Origin: Chrysochromulina tobinii
Lineage: Eukaryota; Haptophyta; Prymnesiales; Chrysochromulinaceae
Length of the DNA: 16,591 bases
Direction of reading: 5' to 3'
Assembly: GCA_001275005.1 (NCBI GenBank)
Contig: JWZX01001519.1
Coordinates: forward strand, 1-16,591
Below are positions 16,484-16,591 of this stretch, in pieces. Under the pieces are notes generated by a model. That model had not been told where the DNA came from. It was given only the letters and a program-made list of their open reading frames with translations, and did no database searches. A program made the position numbers and the translations under genes. Position 1 is the stretch's first letter, and every line of letters starts with the position of its first letter.

Positions 16484-16591
16484 CCACCGCCGCCGTGCTG
16501 ACGGGGTGTGGGCTTCTGCCATTGCGTGTGCTTGGGATTGGTGGCGCGCTTCTGCCACATGAGCGAGGCCGCCTCCCCCGCCCCCCCATCT
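6147..16591 (-). CDS. VPS13: VPS13-like bridge-type lipid-transfer protein, C-terminal ~2450 residues (19 exons, 5' end outside window)
   Basis: Exons in transcript order: 16321->16591, 15966-16219, 15581-15829, 12763-15415, 11856-12650, 11184-11633, 10854-11007, 10568-10761, 9899-10196, 9585-9705, 9359-9512, 9150-9272, 8617-8864, 8179-8499, 7887-7972, 7678-7748, 7277-7416, 6859-7003, 6147-6782. All 18 introns are GT-AG and all phases close to one frame ending in TAG at 6149-6147. VPS13 proteins are rod-shaped lipid channels at membrane contact sites. The family is recognised by N-R-T / N-R-S / N-T-T asparagines of adaptor-binding repeats, the phrase I-G-L-S-L-I-D-S, then E-V-A-Y, a Q-L-T-V-R-V...Q-I-D strand, H-Y-V-K-S-A-V-R-Q followed by I-G-S-V-E-L-L-x-N-P, and the C-terminal R-P-Y-R-G-A...G-F-G-K-G-L. 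A C2 domain sits between the adaptor-binding region and the C-terminal region. The N-terminal chorein part would lie to the right. Poly-Gly and Ala-rich insertions are unusual. The family call is strong; a few acceptor choices are less certain. Confidence 0.85.
6783..6858 (-). other. VPS13: Intron 18 (76 nt), phase 0
   Basis: Donor CCG|GTGCGC, acceptor CCTAATTTGGCAG. A near-duplicate CCTCATTTGGCAAG lies 20 bases upstream of the acceptor. Confidence 0.8.
6859..8499 (-). CDS. VPS13: VPS13-like exons 14-18: C-terminal core of the family
   Basis: Exon 14 (8179-8499) ends with Y-Q-L-Y-R-C-L-R-S-H-Y-V-K-S-A-V-R-Q. Exon 15 (7887-7972) continues Y-K-L-I-G-S-V-E-L-L-F-N-P-L-A-F-L and G-G-G-V-L-E-F-F. 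Exon 16 (7678-7748) gives G-L-G-L-G-F-Q-K-G-V-E. Exon 17 (7277-7416) gives G-L-F-E-S-V-S-R-L-T-G-A-F. Exon 18 (6859-7003) gives A-Y-K-D-V-V-L-R-P-Y-R-G-A and G-F-G-K-G-L-L-S. These match the VPS13 order H-Y-x(5)-R-Q, [IL]-G-S-x-x-L-L-x-N-P, G-S-G-V-x-D-F-F, the G-L...S-V-S-K-x-T-G stretch and K-P-x-x-G-A...G-F-x-K-G-[LI]. In the known family this end contains amphipathic helices that bind membranes. Confidence 0.88.
7004..7276 (-). repeat. VPS13: Intron 17 (273 nt), phase 2
   Basis: It begins GTACGCAGCGCG, while exon 18 begins GTACGAGGCAGGCG. The upstream edge GGTCCTCATCGGTA is copied at about 7074-7088. GGCTCTGATTGG/AGCTCTGATAAG units occupy 7190-7260. The GCTCACCACGGCGCCCCCACC module occurs twice, before CCCCACACAG and at 7110-7130. 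Confidence 0.82.
7417..7677 (-). repeat. VPS13: Intron 16 (261 nt) with 25-bp array GCATTCGGCGGAAGGAGCGCTC
   Basis: Donor GAG|GTGCGTGATGACC, phase 0. TGATGGC/TGATGAC units fill 7575-7675. A 25-base unit is repeated about five times at 7440-7545. The acceptor is CCTAATTTGGCAG. Confidence 0.82.
7749..7886 (-). repeat. VPS13: Intron 15 (138 nt) containing a copy of the exon 15/16 junction
   Basis: Donor TTCC|GTGCGCGCCCC. Inside is CTCGAGTTCTTCCGTG (the upstream edge) running straight into GTGCGCCCGCGGACGG (the downstream exon start), then the CTCACCACGGCGCCC module and CCCCACAG. The internal copy carries both exon edges joined, i.e. an intron-less junction. Confidence 0.85.
7973..8178 (-). other. 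VPS13: Intron 14 (206 nt), phase 2
   Basis: Donor CAGTG|GTACGTGATTG. The upstream exon edge (AAGAGCGCCGT...CGCCAGTGGTAC) is repeated at 8077-8103. GCATGCTGATTGC/GAGTGCATGCT units lie between, and a duplicated CCTAATTTGG precedes the AAG acceptor. Confidence 0.8.
8500..8616 (-). other. VPS13: Intron 13 (117 nt), phase 2
   Basis: It begins GTACGCCGCTG, while exon 14 begins GTACGCTGCGG. TTGATTGCC/TTGATGGCC units follow, and the acceptor is CCTTCACACACAG. Confidence 0.82.
8617..10196 (-). CDS. VPS13: VPS13-like exons 9-13: conserved SLIDS / QIDHSG region
   Basis: Exon 9 (9899-10196) gives L-W-L-V-A-E-G-R-A-T-R-I-A-D, like the G-P-T-R-V-L-R phrase of VPS13. Exon 10 (9585-9705) gives L-R-L-Q-L-Y-A-A-I-S-S-I-G-L-S-L-I-D-S. 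Exon 11 (9359-9512) gives E-V-A-Y-F-Q-L and C-Q-L-T-V-R-V-G-T-L-Q-I-D-H-S-G. The order I-G-I-S-L-I-D-x...E-x-x-Y-x-x-[LI]...V-x-x-[LI]-Q-[IV]-D-N is diagnostic of the family. Exon 12 (9150-9272) gives V-I-P-H-E-K-D-A-L-P-T-D-L. Exon 13 (8617-8864) gives L-R-F-K-E-D-F-V-V-D-T-L-R-V-I-L, a poly-Gly run, and V-Y-I-R-L-V-R-I-G-A-V-Q-S-T-I-S. Every join was checked for phase. Confidence 0.85.
8865..9149 (-). repeat. VPS13: Intron 12 (285 nt) with 61-bp x3 array carrying the exon 13 start
   Basis: Three 61-base units (starts 8854, 8915 and 8976 on plus) each contain CTTCGCTTCAAGGAGGA plus TTGATTGCC units and CCCTCCCTTCCACAG. The exon 12 edge (GAGACGCTCGAGCTCGCACT...) is also duplicated (9078-9112 and 9152-9184). 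The donor chosen is CAG|GTTCGT at 9149; a second donor copy at 9075 would add an extra duplicated segment. Confidence 0.8.
9273..9358 (-). repeat. VPS13: Intron 11 (86 nt): clean tandem duplication of the exon 12 start
   Basis: The first 38 bases of the intron equal the first 38 bases of exon 12 with one mismatch (copies at 9236-9272 and 9322-9358). Both copies are preceded by CAG. The rest is four CTGATTGCG-type units and the CCTCCCTCATCAG end. Confidence 0.9.
9513..9584 (-). other. VPS13: Intron 10 (72 nt), phase 2
   Basis: Donor GACAG|GTGATTAGG, then CTGATTGCGA units, acceptor GCCTCCCTCATCAG. Splicing joins the S-L-I-D-S phrase to E-V-A-Y. No exon-edge copy is seen. Confidence 0.85.
9706..9898 (-). 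repeat. VPS13: Intron 9 (193 nt) with 10-bp minisatellite ATCAGACGTC x9
   Basis: The minisatellite (9721-9810, plus one variant unit) is bounded on both sides by the exon 10 start GTTCGTTACAGTTCGAG. The upstream exon edge CGCATCTCCGGCATC is also duplicated (9842-9857 and 9904-9919). Phase 1. Confidence 0.88.
9944..9994. repeat. Perfect 17-bp inverted repeat, 17-nt loop, inside coding exon 9
   Basis: CTGGCAGCCCAGATCGG at 9944-9960 is matched exactly by its reverse complement at 9978-9994. The right arm overlaps a direct repeat: CAGATCGGATCCCAATC occurs at 9953-9969 and again at 9992-10008. The segment is read through in frame in the VPS13-like protein. Confidence 0.9.
10197..10567 (-). repeat. 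VPS13: Intron 8 (371 nt) with two tandem arrays, 62 bp x3 and 82 bp x3
   Basis: The 62-base array (unit starts 10427, 10489 and 10551, read on plus) repeats the exon 8 edge plus CTGATTGCGC units. The 82-base array (starts 10169, 10251 and 10333) repeats the exon 9 start plus TTGATTGACGATGATGG and the CTGATTGCCTCCCTCATCAG end. Splicing GTGCGCCATCGG to CATCAG|GTGCGG restores the final C2 strand in phase 0. Confidence 0.82.
10568..11007 (-). CDS. VPS13: VPS13-like exons 7-8: C2 domain
   Basis: Exon 7 (10854-11007) gives V-V-R-V-R-V-I-S-A-V-G-L-K-A-T-D-L-G, the first strand and loop of a C2 domain. A phase-1 intron joins exon 8 (10568-10761): S-D-T-F-V-E-L, then S-L-H-P-T-W-N-E-T-L-E-M-R-F, then L-V-M-R-L-W-D-H-H-L-F and S-D-P-L-G-F-V-H. 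The T-x-H-P-x-W-N-E and x-x-D-x-L-G phrases are C2 hallmarks. Two of the expected calcium-binding aspartates are replaced by His or Ser, so calcium binding is doubtful. C2 domains usually bind membranes or proteins. The last strand is completed by the start of exon 9 (V-R-L-G-S-L). Confidence 0.82.
10762..10853 (-). other. VPS13: Intron 7 (92 nt), phase 1, inside the C2 domain
   Basis: Donor CACG|GTGCATCTG, then about seven TGATGACC/TGATGGCC units, acceptor CCTAATTTGGGCAG. CCTAAT fits a CTRAY branch-point consensus. No exon-edge copy is seen. Confidence 0.82.
11008..11183 (-). repeat. VPS13: Intron 6 (176 nt) with duplicated exon 7 start
   Basis: It begins GTGCATTGCGCCCTTCGAG, a degenerate form of the exon 7 start GTGCACGCGGCCCTCGAG. 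A further copy of at least 35 identical bases, preceded by its own CCCTCATCAG acceptor, sits at about 11048-11088. Confidence 0.85.
11184..12650 (-). CDS. VPS13: VPS13-like exons 5-6: adaptor-binding-type repeats
   Basis: Exon 5 (11856-12650, phase 0 both ends) begins V-S-I-T-T-A-P-P-P-F and continues V-L-L-A-L-T-P-R-F-L-I-R-N-L-I-P-D-R, a close fit to VPS13 repeat starts of the L-x-P-R-x-x-[IL]-x-N type. It then carries a G-M-G-M-G-L-G tract, poly-Gly and a duplicated R-R-G-A-S unit, and ends in an acidic D-E-D-D-E-G...E-E-D-I-S-D-E-V-V-E segment. Exon 6 (11184-11633, 150 codons, phase 0) continues V-R-V-A-E-D-P-A-T-G-C-V-L-I-S-L, then V-R-L-K-L-H-N-T-T-P-L-H-F-V-V-R-Q, another Asn-bearing repeat. 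It includes L-E-P-N-A-E-V-P-W-A-W-H-D-P, matching the x-P-F-A-W-D-x-P phrase of VPS13 proteins, and ends in a strand E-Y-K-I-S-S-V-E-I-L. Confidence 0.8.
11634..11855 (-). repeat. VPS13: Intron 5 (222 nt) with local exon-edge copies and one foreign exon edge
   Basis: It begins GTTCGTGTGGCCGAAGATC, nearly identical to the exon 6 start GTTCGGGTGGCCGAAGATC. A second local copy lies at 11706-11730. A third unit (about 11769-11790) instead carries CTTCGCTTCAAGGAGGAT, which is the start of exon 13. Units are separated by TTGATTGCC repeats, and each ends CCCTTCCACAG. Confidence 0.85.
12431..12477 (-). repeat. (GGC)n poly-Gly tract in VPS13-like exon 5
   Basis: About 15 consecutive GGC codons on the minus strand, between a G-M-G-M-G-L stretch and a charged segment. 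Confidence 0.9.
12651..12762 (-). other. VPS13: Intron 4 (112 nt), phase 0
   Basis: The start (GTGCGC...CACGACGGCG, then TTTGATCCG) is a degenerate copy of the exon 5 start (GTGAGCATCACGACGGCG, then TTCGATCCG). Three CTCCCTCA-type units follow, and the 3' end is TTGATTGCCTCCCTCATCAG. Confidence 0.82.
12763..15415 (-). CDS. VPS13: VPS13-like exon 4: large exon with adaptor-binding strands and low-complexity inserts
   Basis: A 2653-base exon (about 884 codons) enters in phase 2 and leaves in phase 0. Conserved-looking islands are Y-Y-Y-T-R-V-A-A-G-A-K-L-A-I-P-L-P (15330-15385), W-T-R-W-S-E-P-I-E-L-L (about 13815-13845), L-V-A-H-K-L-L-V-N-R-S-G-L-D-L (about 13145-13195, with the repeat-type Asn) and T-H-W-S-E-A-I-D-L-F (about 12870-12905). 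Paired W-S-x-x-I-x-L phrases are typical of VPS13 adaptor-binding repeats. Between them lie poly-Ser, poly-Gly, poly-Glu and Ala-rich stretches. An IQ-like K-L-Q-R-A-L-R-L-R-A-S-Q-K-K motif lies at about 14725-14765. In-frame tandem repeats include H-T-P-V x4 (12927-12985), a G-E-S-R/D-E-S-R set (14212-14262) and a duplicated E-I-G-R-L-P block (14362-14470). Small in-frame introns inside this open frame cannot be excluded. Confidence 0.7.
14818..14896 (-). repeat. (GGC/GGT)n poly-Gly tract in VPS13-like exon 4
   Basis: An interrupted GGC/GGT/GGA run encodes about 24 glycines with one aspartate near its C-terminal end. Confidence 0.9.
15416..15580 (-). other. VPS13: Intron 3 (165 nt), phase 2, with TCTCATTGCC array
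   Basis: Donor CTCAAG|GTGATG. It holds TTGATTGCC units, a copy of the upstream exon edge CGTGCTGAGGGCTTCTCA (15510-15530), then about six TCTCATTGCC units at 15436-15498. The acceptor (CTCCAG, GCAG or GCCAG within 10 bases) is ambiguous but always in the same phase. Confidence 0.65.
15581..16591 (-). CDS. VPS13: VPS13-like exons 1-3 of the window: poly-Gly linkers and first adaptor-binding-type strands
   Basis: Exon 1 (16321 to the edge) encodes W-Q-K-R-A-T-N-P-K, a poly-Gly run, then L-T-A-K-Q-I-K-Q-L-E-R and V-A-F-C-L-P-L-S. Joined in phase 0 it continues in exon 2 (15966-16219) as V-L-G-D-P-F-V-V-P-L-Y-A-V-G-N-V-L-L, followed by a second poly-Gly tract of about 30 residues. Joined in phase 2, exon 3 (15581-15829) starts C-V-I-H-L-A-P-S-F-S-F-H-N-R-T; the Asn is the kind of invariant residue found in each VPS13 adaptor-binding repeat. 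Exon 3 then turns Ala/Arg-rich and ends in phase 2. The donor of exon 3 fits the phase of all three nearby candidate acceptors (exon 4 starting at 15415, 15412 or 15406). Confidence 0.75.
15830..15965 (-). other. VPS13: Intron 2 (136 nt), phase 2
   Basis: It begins GTGTGTGAAATCACCTCG, while exon 3 begins GTGCGTGATCCACCTCG. A second copy of the upstream exon edge (GCGAGAACTTGTGTGTGAAA) lies inside. The 3' module is GTGCTCACCACGGCGCCC followed by CCCCACAG. Confidence 0.8.
16039..16150 (-). repeat. (GGC/GGT)n poly-Gly tract in VPS13-like exon 2
   Basis: An imperfect run of about 37 glycine codons with one aspartate. Its 3' part (16042-16079) is a GGCGGTGGA 9-base repeat. Confidence 0.9.
16220..16320 (-). 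other. VPS13: Intron 1 (101 nt), phase 0
   Basis: Donor TCG|GTGACG, acceptor CCCTCATCAG|GTGCTC. The 5' half (GGAGATCC...CGTGCCTCT...CTGTG) is a degenerate copy of the first 40 bases of exon 2. The 3' end is the shared module CTGATTGCCTCCCTCATCAG. Confidence 0.8.
16410..16497 (-). repeat. (GGC)n poly-Gly tract in VPS13-like exon 1
   Basis: A GGC/GGT run of about 28 codons, broken by an Arg-Asp pair, in the first partial exon. Confidence 0.9.

Noticed and set aside
1-16591. Bacterial or viral origin of the window
   Set aside because: Phase-consistent GT-AG introns and VPS13 and WD40 architectures point to a eukaryotic nuclear genome; no phage or viral hallmark gene is present.

Overview
The window is nuclear DNA of a GC-rich eukaryote, most likely a marine microalga such as a haptophyte or another secondary-plastid alga. 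The reasons are short spliceosomal GT-AG introns, long GGC/GCC microsatellites encoding poly-glycine, alanine/glycine/proline-rich low-complexity proteins, and WD40 and VPS13 families with eukaryotic domain layouts. No bacterial operon, tRNA, rRNA or CRISPR array is seen. The species assignment is inference.

Layout, left to right: an (AG)n microsatellite (1-82); a minus-strand gene fragment for an algal protein with a Ser-His-x-Trp-Leu ... His-Pro-Asp-Pro motif (86-859); a minus-strand two-exon gene for a secreted, Cys-repeat, acidic low-complexity protein (1003-3752); a divergent promoter interval; a plus-strand seven-exon WD40 gene with one WD repeat per exon (about 4208-5679); a convergent, locally AT-rich spacer (5680-6146); and one large minus-strand gene filling 6147 to the right edge. 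The large gene is the 3' part of a VPS13-like bridge lipid-transfer protein: repeats of the VPS13 adaptor-binding (VAB) type, a C2 domain, and the VPS13 C-terminal region. I reconstructed 19 exons (about 2453 residues), and every splice phase closes.

The most striking feature is how the introns are built. In most introns of the VPS13-like gene, and in the intron of the secreted-protein gene, the intron begins with a copy (near-identical to degenerate) of the start of the following exon, or carries a copy of an exon edge inside it. The rest is a minisatellite of CTGATTGC/CTGATGAC-like units ending in one of a few shared 3' modules. This is the expected footprint of intron birth by tandem duplication across an AG|GT site, followed by minisatellite growth. 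One intron also holds a copy of another exon's edge from 2.8 kb away, which points to intron-to-intron transfer. Tandem duplications inside exons are in frame.

A second window-wide signal is a short, near-palindromic motif, GGCGCCGTNNTGGGCGC and variants. It recurs roughly forty times on both strands, in exons and introns of unrelated genes, and resembles a highly iterated palindrome. In the VPS13-like protein it is read as a recurrent Ala-x-[Asp/Tyr/His]-Gly-Ala pentapeptide.
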